The notes under the pieces were generated by a model. That model was not told where the DNA came from and did no database searches. It worked only from the letters and a program-made list of their open reading frames with translations. From Sedimentibacter sp. zth1 (lineage in GTDB: Bacteria > Bacillota > Clostridia > Tissierellales > Sedimentibacteraceae), in contig NZ_CP071445.1 in assembly GCF_017352195.1 (NCBI RefSeq), forward strand, positions 1,674,001-1,738,000: DNA of 64,000 nucleotides. Direction: 5' to 3'. Shown here in pieces: positions 1 through 8,521 of the stretch. The position numbers and the translations under genes were made by a program. How positions within the stretch are numbered: the first letter of the stretch is position 1; each line of letters begins with the position of its first letter.

Positions 1-33
1 TAGACGTTTACCCGTTTTTACGATATTTTTTGT

Positions 34-326
34 ATAATTATGTCAGTTATCGACATAATTATCTAAGTATTTACATTATTTTAATTTTGATTATTCATAC
101 ATTTGTACAACAATTTAATGGCAATAAAAAAGTTGCTACGCAACTCCGCTAGGGGGACCTATGTCCCCCTTCGGCGTAAAAATGCCTACTTCATAAGCAT
201 TTTTACTGAGCCCCCCCCTTAAAGGCAAGGACGTCCCGTCCTTTGCAATCCTCGTTTTTTATATACTAGAAGTAAAACTTTCCTAGTATATAAAAAAACT
301 ACAGTTTCTTTTGAAAACTATAGTTT
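34..326. repeat. Gene-free left edge with a run of stem-loops
   Basis: No gene is seen in the first 324 bases. The stretch holds a series of inverted repeats: an 11-bp stem at 34-62 with a 7-nt loop; a 6-bp stem at 131-145; AGGGGGAC/GTCCCCCT at 151-170 with a 4-nt loop; a 9-bp stem at 177-205; AAGGACG/CGTCCTT at 227-243; a 15-bp perfect stem at 255-297; and AAACTATAGTTT, a 12-bp palindrome at 315-326, beside the near copy AAACTACAGTTT at 296-307. Positions 131-250 are clearly richer in G and C than the surroundings. Being just downstream of the minus-strand opp operon, the part nearest 325 may end its transcription. The GC-rich part resembles a short dispersed intergenic repeat, but only a genome search could show that. 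Confidence 0.6.
255..297 (-). terminator. Hairpin, possible opp operon terminator
   Basis: A perfect 15-bp stem, six T then ATATACTAG pairing with CTAGTATAT then six A, closes a 13-nt loop. It lies about 30 bases beyond the stop of the last opp-operon gene. The stem base is all A-T, so it reads as an A tract and a U tract on either strand. It has few GC pairs, so termination strength is uncertain. Confidence 0.45.
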
Positions 327-513
327 AATGTAAAAAAATCAAAAACAGACTTGAAAATATTACTATTACAAATAACAAAGCAGGAATTAATATAATAAAT
401 CCCGAGATTAAAAGAGCCAATAAATCATTTTTTTCTAATTCTATATTTTGTGTTATATTTTCTTGTTCTTTTTTTATATTTAAAATTCTATCCAGCTTAT
501 TTTTAAATATCAT
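325..513 (-). CDS. Small membrane protein, last gene of the opp operon
   Basis: This is a 62-residue protein of unrecognised family. The N-terminal half (about 1-30) is charged and probably cytoplasmic, with several Lys, Glu and Gln. Residues about 32-60 are strongly hydrophobic (LLISGFIILIPALLFVIVIF and on) and form one long or two tight membrane segments ending at the C terminus. The start codon lies 11 bases inside the end of oppF, so the gene is translationally coupled to the importer. The reading frame is clean and the coupling is typical of a real gene. It may be an accessory subunit of the Opp complex, but nothing in the sequence proves that. Confidence 0.6.
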   Translation of the reverse strand: MIFKNKLDRILNIKKEQENITQNIELEKNDLLALLISGFIILIPALLFVIVIFSSLFLIFLH

Positions 514-1960
514 TCTTTTTACCTCTCATATGGCAAGCGACAAAATGATTCTTTTCATATTCTATAAACTCTGGAATAACATTTTCACATATTTCTTTGC
601 AATGAGGACATCTTGTATGAAATTTGCAACCATTTGGTGGATTAATAGGGCTAGGCATGTCACCTTCGAGTAAAATCATATTATCATCTTTACCATCCGT
701 TGTTGGAATAGAATCTATTAATGCTTTAGAATAAGGGTGAAATGGATTTTTAAACAATTCTTCTGAATCGCATAGTTCAATTAAATTTCCTAAATACATT
801 ACACCTATTTTGTCGCTAATATATTTTACTACATTTAGATTGTGTGATATAAATAAATATGTCAACCCTTCTTTTTCTTTTAGATCTAATAATAAATTGA
901 TAATTTGTGATTGTATAGAAACATCTAAAGCACTTACTACCTCATCACATACTACAAATTTAGGTTTAAGCGCCAATGTTCTTGCTATATTAACTCTTTG
1001 TCTTTGTCCTTCTGAAAATTGATGTGGATATCTATGTAGCATATATCCTGATAATCCACAGTCCTCCATAATCTTCATTATATATTCTTGCATTTTATCA
1101 TCATTTTTTTTAAATATTCCATGTGCTAGCAATCCTTCACCAATTATTTGGCCTACTGTCATTCTTGGATCTAATGATGAGTGAGGATCCTGAAAAACTA
1201 CTTGTAAGTCTCTTCTTAATAATCTCATTTCAGAAGATGTTAATTTTGCGAGATTAATTCCATTATCCAAATTATTTTCATATTTCTCAAACTCAAGATT
1301 CTGAGTATATTTTTCTTTTTCCTTATTTATTAGCTTTCTCATTTCCTTAGAAATTAATTGTTTTTTATTATATAAATCAATCGTTTTTTTTATGTTTTTT
1401 GTATTTTTGCTATTAATTATATCTTTTAATTTTACCGCATGTAATTTTGCTTTATATTCTTTTAAAAATAGTTGTGAAATATAGTCTATATTGTCTGCAA
1501 CTATAAAGCCACCAATAATATTTGTTATATCTAATAATAACTCTTGCTCTTTTTTGTTAATTTCTCTTAATCTAATTATATGATTGTAACTAGCTGATAA
1601 TTTATTTTGTTTCTCTAATTTATTTTTATTTTCCAGTAATTTATTATATCTATTTATCTCAGTTTTCAAATTTTTTAATAATATTTTAATATATTTAGGA
1701 TGAAGTTCTTCTATTGTTTTACCATAATACATAGTTCTTCCTGATGTTTGTTTATATAATTGCAAAATAGTTCTTCCAAACGTAGATTTACCACACCCAC
1801 TTTCTCCTACAATTCCTACTGTTTCGCCCACGGAAATATTTAGCGAAATATTATCTATTGCTTTAAAATTAATTTTTTCCTTATAAAGCATATGTAGTTT
1901 TTTTACAGGAAAAGTTTTAATCACATTATTTATGCTAATTAGTGTCTTATTATATTTCAT
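503..1960 (-). CDS. oppF: Oligopeptide ABC importer ATPase OppF with long insert
   Basis: One of the two ATPases that power oligopeptide import at the inner face of the membrane. Visible motifs: Walker A GESGCGKST (about 52-60), Q-loop VVFQDPHSSLDPR (254-266), a signature of the form FSEGQRQR (315-322), Walker B FVVCDE followed by the D-loop SALD (335-346), and the switch histidine ISHN (371-374). The C-terminal oligopeptide-transporter tail has a Cys cluster (GCKFHTRCPHCKEICE, then a later Cys) of the kind that can bind an Fe-S cluster in OppD/F proteins. Typical OppF is about 310-330 residues; this one is 485 because about 150 residues, rich in Lys, Glu, Asn and Ile and probably helical or coiled-coil, lie between Walker A and the Q-loop (about 81-243). 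All catalytic motifs are intact. It overlaps oppD by 11 bases. Confidence 0.9.
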   Translation of the reverse strand: MKYNKTLISINNVIKTFPVKKLHMLYKEKINFKAIDNISLNISVGETVGIVGESGCGKSTFGRTILQLYKQTSGRTMYYGKTIEELHPKYIKILLKNLKTEINRYNKLLENKNKLEKQNKLSASYNHIIRLREINKKEQELLLDITNIIGGFIVADNIDYISQLFLKEYKAKLHAVKLKDIINSKNTKNIKKTIDLYNKKQLISKEMRKLINKEKEKYTQNLEFEKYENNLDNGINLAKLTSSEMRLLRRDLQVVFQDPHSSLDPRMTVGQIIGEGLLAHGIFKKNDDKMQEYIMKIMEDCGLSGYMLHRYPHQFSEGQRQRVNIARTLALKPKFVVCDEVVSALDVSIQSQIINLLLDLKEKEGLTYLFISHNLNVVKYISDKIGVMYLGNLIELCDSEELFKNPFHPYSKALIDSIPTTDGKDDNMILLEGDMPSPINPPNGCKFHTRCPHCKEICENVIPEFIEYEKNHFVACHMRGKKNDI

Positions 1961-2942
1961 CTTTTCTTTGCTCCTTGTCAGGATAAAAGCATCTAATTTT
2001 ATGATTATTCGAAACAGTTACTAGTGGTGGCGCTTCTATTTCACATTTTCTTGTAGCATATTGACATCTAGCAGAAAATTTACAACCTTTTGGTAAATGC
2101 ATAGGATGAGGAACAGAACCAGCGATTGAATCAAGTCTATGTTTTTTACTTGTATTCAATTTAGGTATTGATTTTATCAACGCTTCTGTATATGGATGAC
2201 AATAATTTGTATTGCTAAAAACTGTTTTTGTTTCTGCCATCTCAATTACCTCGCCACAGTACATAACTGCAATGTCATCAGCCATTTGATTAATTACACC
2301 TAAATCATGTGTTATAAACAATATTGATGTACCTTTATCTTTTTTTAATTCATTCATAAGTTTAAGGATTTGCGCTTGTATGGTTACATCCAATGCCGTA
2401 GTAGGTTCATCTGCAATAAGAAGGTCTGGTTTACATGCCAAGGCTATTGCTATCATAACTCTCTGTCTCATTCCAACCGACAATTGATATGGATACTGTT
2501 TTATTACAACTTCAGCATTTGGTATTTTAACATCATGTAACATTTCTAAAGATTTTTTATTGGCCTCTTTTCTGCACATGTGTTGGTGTATGATAAATGA
2601 TTCTGCAATTTGTTTTTTTATAGTAAAAATCGGGTTAAGACTCGTCATAGATTCTTGAAAAATAACTGAGATTTCATTTCCACGAATTTTACACATTTCA
2701 TCTATAGATAACTTGGTTAATTCTCTGCCCTTAAACTTAATGGTTCCGCTATTTATATAACCATTATCATCTAGTAATTTTATTATACTCATTGCAGCAG
2801 CACTTTTACCACAACCAGATTCACCAACAATCCCAAGAGTTTTACCTTTTTCAATCGAATACGAAACTCCATCAACTGCTCTTACTGTACCTATATCAGT
2901 ATCATAAAATGTATGCAAATCCTTAATTTCCAGTAATGACAT
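1950..2942 (-). CDS. oppD: Oligopeptide ABC importer ATPase OppD
   Basis: Partner ATPase of OppF in the oligopeptide/dipeptide importer. At 330 residues it has the family length. Walker A is GESGCGKSA (about 38-46), the Q-loop is VIFQESMTSLNP, the signature is the variant LSVGMRQR, Walker B with D-loop is LLIADEPTTALD, and the switch histidine sits in ITHDLG. The C-terminal oligopeptide tail carries CKFSARCQYATRKCE and a further Cys in RCFYP, the four-cysteine pattern of OppD/DppD proteins. The gene starts 15 bases after oppC ends and overlaps oppF by 11 bases, so the two ATPases are probably made in balanced amounts. Confidence 0.93.
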   Translation of the reverse strand: MSLLEIKDLHTFYDTDIGTVRAVDGVSYSIEKGKTLGIVGESGCGKSAAAMSIIKLLDDNGYINSGTIKFKGRELTKLSIDEMCKIRGNEISVIFQESMTSLNPIFTIKKQIAESFIIHQHMCRKEANKKSLEMLHDVKIPNAEVVIKQYPYQLSVGMRQRVMIAIALACKPDLLIADEPTTALDVTIQAQILKLMNELKKDKGTSILFITHDLGVINQMADDIAVMYCGEVIEMAETKTVFSNTNYCHPYTEALIKSIPKLNTSKKHRLDSIAGSVPHPMHLPKGCKFSARCQYATRKCEIEAPPLVTVSNNHKIRCFYPDKEQRKDEI

Positions 2943-2957
2943 TTAATATTAACGCTC

Positions 2958-4805
2958 CTATCTATTTTTTGTTTTTGGGTCTAATGACTCATTCAAAGCC
3001 TCTCCTACAACATTAATACAAATAGTACAAATTGATAAAGCCAATGCTGTAAATAGCCATCTCCACCAATATGTTACTATAATATTTGAGGAATTAACTC
3101 CAGTTAGCATATTTCCCCATGTTGGATTTGGATCAAGCACACCAAAACCTAAATAAGATAATGATGATTCCATCAATAGACAACTTGCATAGGATAGTGT
3201 TGCGTTAACAATAACCAAATTTAACACATTTGGCATAATATGTCTAAATATTATAACTCTATTCTTTATACCCGTTGCTTTTGCAGCTAATACAAACTCT
3301 TTTTCTTTCTCCACCAATATTTGTCCTCTTACTAGCCTAGCTAAGCCACTCCACCCTAATATTCCAAGTATAAACATTATCATTATAATCCTTTGTGTTT
3401 CTGAAAGTCTATTGCCAATTACTACTGTTAAGGTCATTGCAAGAGGAAGGAATGGTATAGAACCAACTATTTCTGCAATTCTCATCAAAATATTGTCAAC
3501 GTGTCCACCATAATATCCTGCCAAGCCACCTATTAATATTCCTAATACAATTTGAATAATTACGCCAACTGCTCCTACAGTAAGTGTAACTTTACCACCC
3601 GAAACTAACCTAGAAAAAACATCTCTACCCAATGCATCTGTTCCCATCAAGTATCCTTTTAATCCCCATGTTGTAACATTTCCATTAATATCAACAGCAT
3701 AATTTTGAAAATATCCCGAATAAACTACTTCTATTTTACTTTTCCTATTTTTTATGTTAGCTGGTACATGTGTTTGATTGTAGTTTTTTCTTCCCCACGA
3801 ATATACTACACCTCTTGCGTCTATAGCATTAAAATGTGATCTGCCTCCTGATATTTTAACTATATCTGTAGCAATTTTTTTGGGTATATCTAATATTTCA
3901 TACATTGGATTTCCCCAAACATATACTCTACCATTGTCTTTCAAAGCTGCAACAGCATTATCAGTAGCAGCTATATCAACAATCCTTGATAGTTTTGGCA
4001 TATTACTATATGAAGGAGTTTCAGTACCTAAAACCCTAACTGTTCCGTCTTTCAATAAAACTATAATATTATCTGTATTGACTGCAACTTTTCTAACATG
4101 TCCTTGAACATCTTCAGGAATTGTATTTTGATTTAACAGTCCAAGAAAATTAGTGTTACCCCAAATATACAATTTACCTTCTTGAGTAACAGCAACAGAA
4201 AATTGATATCCAGCCTCAATTTGTCTTATATTTTTTTCATTTTTAAGTTCTAGTGGAATTATATTCAAATTAAATCTGTCTGGAGCCCAAGTTACAACTT
4301 CGCCTTCCGCAGTTACAGCTAAAATGTGATTCAATCCAGCAGAAACAATTTTATAACTAATATCACTTTTAGAGCTTTCTCGAAGTAATCTCGTTAGCTT
4401 TGAATCCAATTTACCCCAAGTATACATTTTTCCTTCATTATCTAATCCTACTCCAAATGTTGAGCCCACTCCAATCGACTTAACTTTTCCATTCAATTCT
4501 TTTGGTAAATTCATTATGTTGTATCCAGGTGATATATTTTGCTGAGTTGTATCTTGAAAACTAACATCTAATGGAAATATAGCAGACAATACAAAACAAG
4601 CTATGAAAATTGACATAAAAACTAATACAGAAATAATTGCCACTCTATTTTCAAGAAATTTTTTCAATGCTGTCATATATGTACTTTGCATTTGTTCTTC
4701 TTCCATTATAGACAGTTCAACTGTGTTATAGCCTAAAAACATACGTTTTAATGAGTTAATTATTAACGTAATAAGATTATTATTTTTATTTGCCTGTTTA
4801 TTCAC
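2958..4805 (-). CDS. oppC: Oligopeptide permease OppC with inserted RCC1 beta-propeller
   Basis: An OppC-type permease subunit of 615 residues, about twice the usual ~300. Residues 1-50 are a cytoplasmic N terminus and 55-77 the first membrane helix. At about 100-385 the sequence is not permease but seven RCC1-like repeats, each with a G-x-Hydrophobic strand and a closing WG-type motif: TWG 129, TWA 172, IWG 214, VLG 258, VWG 296, SWG 336 and TWG 379, spaced 38-44 residues. The permease then resumes with the conserved GTDALGRDVFSRL (388-400), further membrane helices, and the EAA loop (about 503-526, EFVLAAKATG and RHIMPN) that contacts the ATPases. In OppC/DppC proteins the loop after helix 1 faces outside, so the propeller is inferred to lie on the extracytoplasmic face near the OppA docking surface. 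There is no frameshift or stop at either boundary. It sits between oppB and oppD in a tight operon. Confidence 0.92.
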   Translation of the reverse strand: MNKQANKNNNLITLIINSLKRMFLGYNTVELSIMEEEQMQSTYMTALKKFLENRVAIISVLVFMSIFIACFVLSAIFPLDVSFQDTTQQNISPGYNIMNLPKELNGKVKSIGVGSTFGVGLDNEGKMYTWGKLDSKLTRLLRESSKSDISYKIVSAGLNHILAVTAEGEVVTWAPDRFNLNIIPLELKNEKNIRQIEAGYQFSVAVTQEGKLYIWGNTNFLGLLNQNTIPEDVQGHVRKVAVNTDNIIVLLKDGTVRVLGTETPSYSNMPKLSRIVDIAATDNAVAALKDNGRVYVWGNPMYEILDIPKKIATDIVKISGGRSHFNAIDARGVVYSWGRKNYNQTHVPANIKNRKSKIEVVYSGYFQNYAVDINGNVTTWGLKGYLMGTDALGRDVFSRLVSGGKVTLTVGAVGVIIQIVLGILIGGLAGYYGGHVDNILMRIAEIVGSIPFLPLAMTLTVVIGNRLSETQRIIMIMFILGILGWSGLARLVRGQILVEKEKEFVLAAKATGIKNRVIIFRHIMPNVLNLVIVNATLSYASCLLMESSLSYLGFGVLDPNPTWGNMLTGVNSSNIIVTYWWRWLFTALALSICTICINVVGEALNESLDPKTKNR

Positions 4806-4819
4806 TATTCATCCTCCTA

Positions 4820-5803
4820 TCACAATAATTTAACACGTGGATCAACTATCATGTAACCTATATCCATCACTATATTTCCTAGTAGTGAAAGAAGAATATA
4901 AAACATATTAATCACAAGTACCAAAGAATAATCCTGTTGCTTTAAAGAATCTATCAAAATTTTGCCTATGCCATTCCATAAAAATATATTTTCTATTACT
5001 ATTGAACCGCCAAACATTCCTACAAACCACCAAGTAAAAACTGTCACTATAGGAATTAGCGCATTTTTAAAAGCATGTAAATAAATAATTATTTTCTCAC
5101 TTAATCCTTTTGCTCTTGCTGTTCTTATAAAATCCTTTTTCAATACTTCTATCATGGCTGCCCTAACATATCTAGTAGTACTGGCTAGCGATGTAAAAAA
5201 CATAACTATTAGTGGAAGAGCCATATGGTGTAAAGAATCAAGTCCAGCTTTAATACCTGTATATTGTTTTCCTATAGTCTTCATTCCATTGATAGGAAAT
5301 ATATGTAGCTTTACGCTAAATATATATATGGCAATTAATGCAATAATAAAAGACGGTATACTAACACCAATAACTGTTATTAGTTGAATAGTATTATCAT
5401 ATTTAGAATATCTTTTAACAGCAGTTGTTATACCAAGTGGTATTGATATTAAAAATACAAACACAAAACTAACTAAATTTAATTTTGCAGTATTAATTAG
5501 TGGTTGTTTAATAATTTGTTTTATCGGTTGTCTATATTGTATTGAATATCCAAAATCACCATGGAGCATTTTTACCATCCAGTTTGCATACTGACGATAA
5601 ATAGGCTCATTTAATCCTAATTTCTCTCTTGCTTCTTGATAAGCCTCTTCATATTTTACTGGATCTTCATTCATTAAATCAATATCTATAATTGAACGAG
5701 CAGGATCACTTGGAATCATTTTAAAAACTCCAAATAAAATCACAGATAACATAAAAAAAACAAAGATTAAATACACTAATCTCTTTATAATATATCTAAA
5801 CAT
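4820..5803 (-). CDS. oppB: Oligopeptide permease OppB
   Basis: Membrane permease subunit that pairs with OppC to form the translocation path. At 327 residues the length is normal for OppB/DppB. The N terminus (RYIIKRLVYLIFVFFMLSV) is the classic first helix, followed by the extracytoplasmic DPAR and ARxxLGLNEPIYRQY region and five more helices. The EAA loop reads FIRTARAKGLSEKIIIYLHA and the C terminus is DPRVKLL, both typical. It lies 20 bases after oppA and 14 bases before oppC. Unlike its partner OppC it shows no insertion, so the architectural change in this importer is restricted to OppC and OppF. Confidence 0.94.
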   Translation of the reverse strand: MFRYIIKRLVYLIFVFFMLSVILFGVFKMIPSDPARSIIDIDLMNEDPVKYEEAYQEAREKLGLNEPIYRQYANWMVKMLHGDFGYSIQYRQPIKQIIKQPLINTAKLNLVSFVFVFLISIPLGITTAVKRYSKYDNTIQLITVIGVSIPSFIIALIAIYIFSVKLHIFPINGMKTIGKQYTGIKAGLDSLHHMALPLIVMFFTSLASTTRYVRAAMIEVLKKDFIRTARAKGLSEKIIIYLHAFKNALIPIVTVFTWWFVGMFGGSIVIENIFLWNGIGKILIDSLKQQDYSLVLVINMFYILLSLLGNIVMDIGYMIVDPRVKLL

Positions 5804-5823
5804 CTATGCCTCCTTATTTTATG

Positions 5824-7713
5824 CTACTCATCTAAATATGCATAAAGTATAGCATATTGAAAAGTCCACATTGAATCAGCATCATAATTTTTAATTTTAG
5901 TACTATAAAACGCATGACATTGATCTGAGTATAATGGAATATCTGGCAATAACTCGTTCCATCTTCTTTCAAATTCTAACCACTTTTTAGAAAACTCTTC
6001 CCTATTATTAGAAGATGTTTCTCTTAAATTTTTAGCTAATCTAAACAATTCATAGTCATTTAAATAGTTATTATTATATAATCCTAAAAATTCTTTGTTA
6101 GGATTATATCTATTGTACGGATCAAACATTGGATTGAATTCAGTTCCTAAATTCATCATATTGTATTGTCTATTAGAAACCTTGCCATATAAATTGTCTA
6201 ATAAAACAGAAAAATCCACAATAGTTCGCTCATATTTCATACCTACAGCCTCCATATTTGGAACCAGCATAGAAACTATTAATTTTGATACCATACTATC
6301 AGATACAGTCAAGTGTTTTATGGTTAAAGGCATAAGTTCTCCATCAAACATTTTAAAACGCAATTTATCTTTTCCTTTAACAAAACTATTTCCATTATTA
6401 TTTAGAATCCAACCATCCTCTATCAGTAATTCTTCTGCCTTTTCCAAATTCAGCGTATATTTATTGAACTCTTTTTCTATAACTTCTGCATTATCTTGGT
6501 ACATCCATTGAGCTAATCCATATGCAGAATAAATTGTTGATGCATAGCCACCAGAATATTGCCTTGTAAACTCTTGTGAATCTAAGCAATGTGCAATAGC
6601 TTGTCTGACCTTTACAAATTGAGTTGGTCCTAAATCGCACACAAATGTTAAATTCCCATATCCATTTCTAGGAGAAGTAGAATATGATATTAACCCTTCA
6701 TCTACAGCATTCAAAGCAGGTTCAATATTTTCTATTCCACCAATATTAGGAAGAATATCAACTGTACCTGTAATCAACTCATCAATTTGGTTAGAACATG
6801 TAGTTGGCTTAAGTATTATTTGTCCGATTTGTGGCTTTTGACCATTGTAATCACCAATAAAAAATGGATTATTTTTTAGTATTGCTGTTCTAGTAGCAAT
6901 ATCGAAACTATCTAGTTGATATGGTCCACATGTTACTTTGGGCATATATCTATAACCTGTTTCGGTATTCAAGACTGTTTTATTAATTACATCTGTTGTA
7001 AATTGACCAGTTATTTTAGCTCCATTCCCATAATCAACAATGTCTACATTTGGTAAGAAAATATGCATTGGAGTTGGCTTAACAGCAACTAAAGTTACAT
7101 CATAATAATATGGTAACTTTTCAGCCTTTATTGTTAATGAAAATGTATAATCATCAATTAATTTTACTCCTCTAAAAATGTCCGTATTGCCTTGTGAATA
7201 ATCATCATATCCAATGAAATTAACTCCATATGTATTGTCTAGACCTAATTTTTTCACTCGTATGCTTGAACTAAATAATATAGTAAATACATAATCTTTA
7301 GCACTAATTTTTGTATTATCATTCCACATTAGATTATTGTTTATAGTAATTTTGTATGTTTTTGTCTTATCTTCATTTTCAGTAGATACTATTTCTTTAA
7401 CTACTGTTTCATCAATTCCGTATTCACCTGTTTCTTTCTTGTATGTAACAATTCCATATCCGTGTATTAAATCCTTAACTATTGCATCTTGAGCGTTATT
7501 ACCCCAATTAGATGACCAAAAATTACCTGTTAATTGTGTATTACTACCTAATGTGATGCTTCCACTTACCTCTGGTTTATCCTTCTCCATTTCGTAATTT
7601 ATTGAAAAATCTGAGTTATTGATACTTGATGCATTATCTTTATTATTATTTATGCAACCGCCTAAAATAATTACTAAAACTAATGTAAGAATAAATACTA
7701 AAACTTTTTTCAA
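5824..7713 (-). CDS. oppA: Oligopeptide-binding lipoprotein OppA
   Basis: Extracytoplasmic solute-binding protein (family 5, OppA/DppA type) of the importer. A lipoprotein signal peptide ends in the lipobox LGGC with the acylated Cys at residue 20. The linker is rich in Asn and Ser, followed by a two-lobed binding domain with typical elements such as KITINNNLMWNDNTKISAKD and VRQAIAHCLD. At 629 residues it is somewhat longer than a standard ~540-residue OppA. It is the first gene of the minus-strand opp operon, with a good GGAGG ribosome site just upstream. Substrate range cannot be read from sequence; peptides are likely from the operon context. Confidence 0.92.
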   Translation of the reverse strand: MKKVLVFILTLVLVIILGGCINNNKDNASSINNSDFSINYEMEKDKPEVSGSITLGSNTQLTGNFWSSNWGNNAQDAIVKDLIHGYGIVTYKKETGEYGIDETVVKEIVSTENEDKTKTYKITINNNLMWNDNTKISAKDYVFTILFSSSIRVKKLGLDNTYGVNFIGYDDYSQGNTDIFRGVKLIDDYTFSLTIKAEKLPYYYDVTLVAVKPTPMHIFLPNVDIVDYGNGAKITGQFTTDVINKTVLNTETGYRYMPKVTCGPYQLDSFDIATRTAILKNNPFFIGDYNGQKPQIGQIILKPTTCSNQIDELITGTVDILPNIGGIENIEPALNAVDEGLISYSTSPRNGYGNLTFVCDLGPTQFVKVRQAIAHCLDSQEFTRQYSGGYASTIYSAYGLAQWMYQDNAEVIEKEFNKYTLNLEKAEELLIEDGWILNNNGNSFVKGKDKLRFKMFDGELMPLTIKHLTVSDSMVSKLIVSMLVPNMEAVGMKYERTIVDFSVLLDNLYGKVSNRQYNMMNLGTEFNPMFDPYNRYNPNKEFLGLYNNNYLNDYELFRLAKNLRETSSNNREEFSKKWLEFERRWNELLPDIPLYSDQCHAFYSTKIKNYDADSMWTFQYAILYAYLDE

Positions 7714-8254
7714 TCAATATACCTCCAAAATTTGTGACAAACTCATAAAATCATTTTAAATACGTATTTATATATAAATATAAGCACGTATTTTTTACAT
7801 AATATCACAATATTCTGCAATTTGCAACATTACCATTGCATAATATACATTTTTCGTCTTTTACATTCAATATAAAAAAACAACAAAATTTCAATAATAC
7901 TAATACAACAATAAAATTTTTTCTATAATTTTAATTAAAATATTAAGATAAACACATCAGTATTTTTCAATACTTACAATTACTACTAATTTATAGATCT
8001 AATTTTACATATTTTTTTTAAACATCATATATTTTACACATATATATATATAAAATTTGGTTACTATAATAGTATATTATTATAGTAAATAAATTGTCGA
8101 ATAAAATTTAATTATAAATTTTTTTATACTTTATTGAAAAATGGTTAATTAAAAAATTAAAAGAAGTTTTTTCTAATAAGACATTTATTTACATGATTAA
8201 AAAGTTTAATCTTACAAATAATAATATCATAACTTAAAGAAAGGAGATAAATAT
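7714..8254. other. AT-rich divergent intergenic region, oppA and spore protein gene
   Basis: No gene is seen here. The left part must hold the oppA promoter (minus strand) and the right part the spore-protein promoter (plus strand). An inverted repeat AAATACGT...ACGTATTT lies at 7758-7793 with arms about 20 bases apart, enclosing a second AT palindrome; it is a possible operator for opp. A small hairpin GATTAAA/TTTAATC is at 8196-8212. I could not pick a convincing sigma-G promoter for the spore gene. Base composition is extremely AT-rich. Confidence 0.4.
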
Positions 8255-8470
8255 ATGAATACAGGATCAAACAATATCGTAGTTCCAGAAGCTAAGCAAG
8301 CTCTTAACCAAATGAAAACAGAAATAGCTAACGAATTAGGTTTAGCTAATTATGAATCAATGGATAAAGGTAACTTAACAGCTAGACAAAATGGTTATGT
8401 TGGTGGATACATGACTAAAAAGTTAGTTGAAATGGCTCAAAATCAAATGAGCGGTAAAGGAACATATTAA
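8255..8470 (+). CDS. Alpha/beta-type small acid-soluble spore protein
   Basis: A 71-residue DNA-binding spore protein that coats and protects DNA in the dormant forespore and is degraded on germination. The family core is complete: PEAKQALNQMK, then TEIANELG, which matches the site cut by the germination protease GPR, then LTARQNGYVGGYMTKKLVEMA near the C terminus. Length is typical of the family (60-75). An AAAGGAG ribosome site precedes the ATG by a good distance. The gene stands alone, bounded downstream by a strong hairpin. In other spore formers such genes are read by sigma-G in the forespore. The gene is direct evidence that the organism forms endospores. Confidence 0.95.
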   Translation: MNTGSNNIVVPEAKQALNQMKTEIANELGLANYESMDKGNLTARQNGYVGGYMTKKLVEMAQNQMSGKGTY

Positions 8471-8491
8471 TTCATTATTTTACAAAAAAAT

Positions 8492-8511
8492 CCGAGGCGT
8501 AAACGCCTCGG
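8492..8511. terminator. Bidirectional terminator between spore protein gene and etfA
   Basis: CCGAGGCG-TAAA-CGCCTCGG is a perfect 8-bp GC-rich stem with a 4-nt loop, preceded by seven A and followed by four T. It therefore works as an intrinsic terminator for the plus-strand spore gene and for the convergent bcd-etfBA operon. Confidence 0.92.
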
Positions 8512-8521
8512 TTTTATATAT

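Noticed and set aside
131-250. CRISPR array or rRNA fragment in the GC-rich block
   Set aside because: The hairpins differ from each other and there is no regular repeat-spacer pattern, nor any cas gene; no rRNA signature is recognised.
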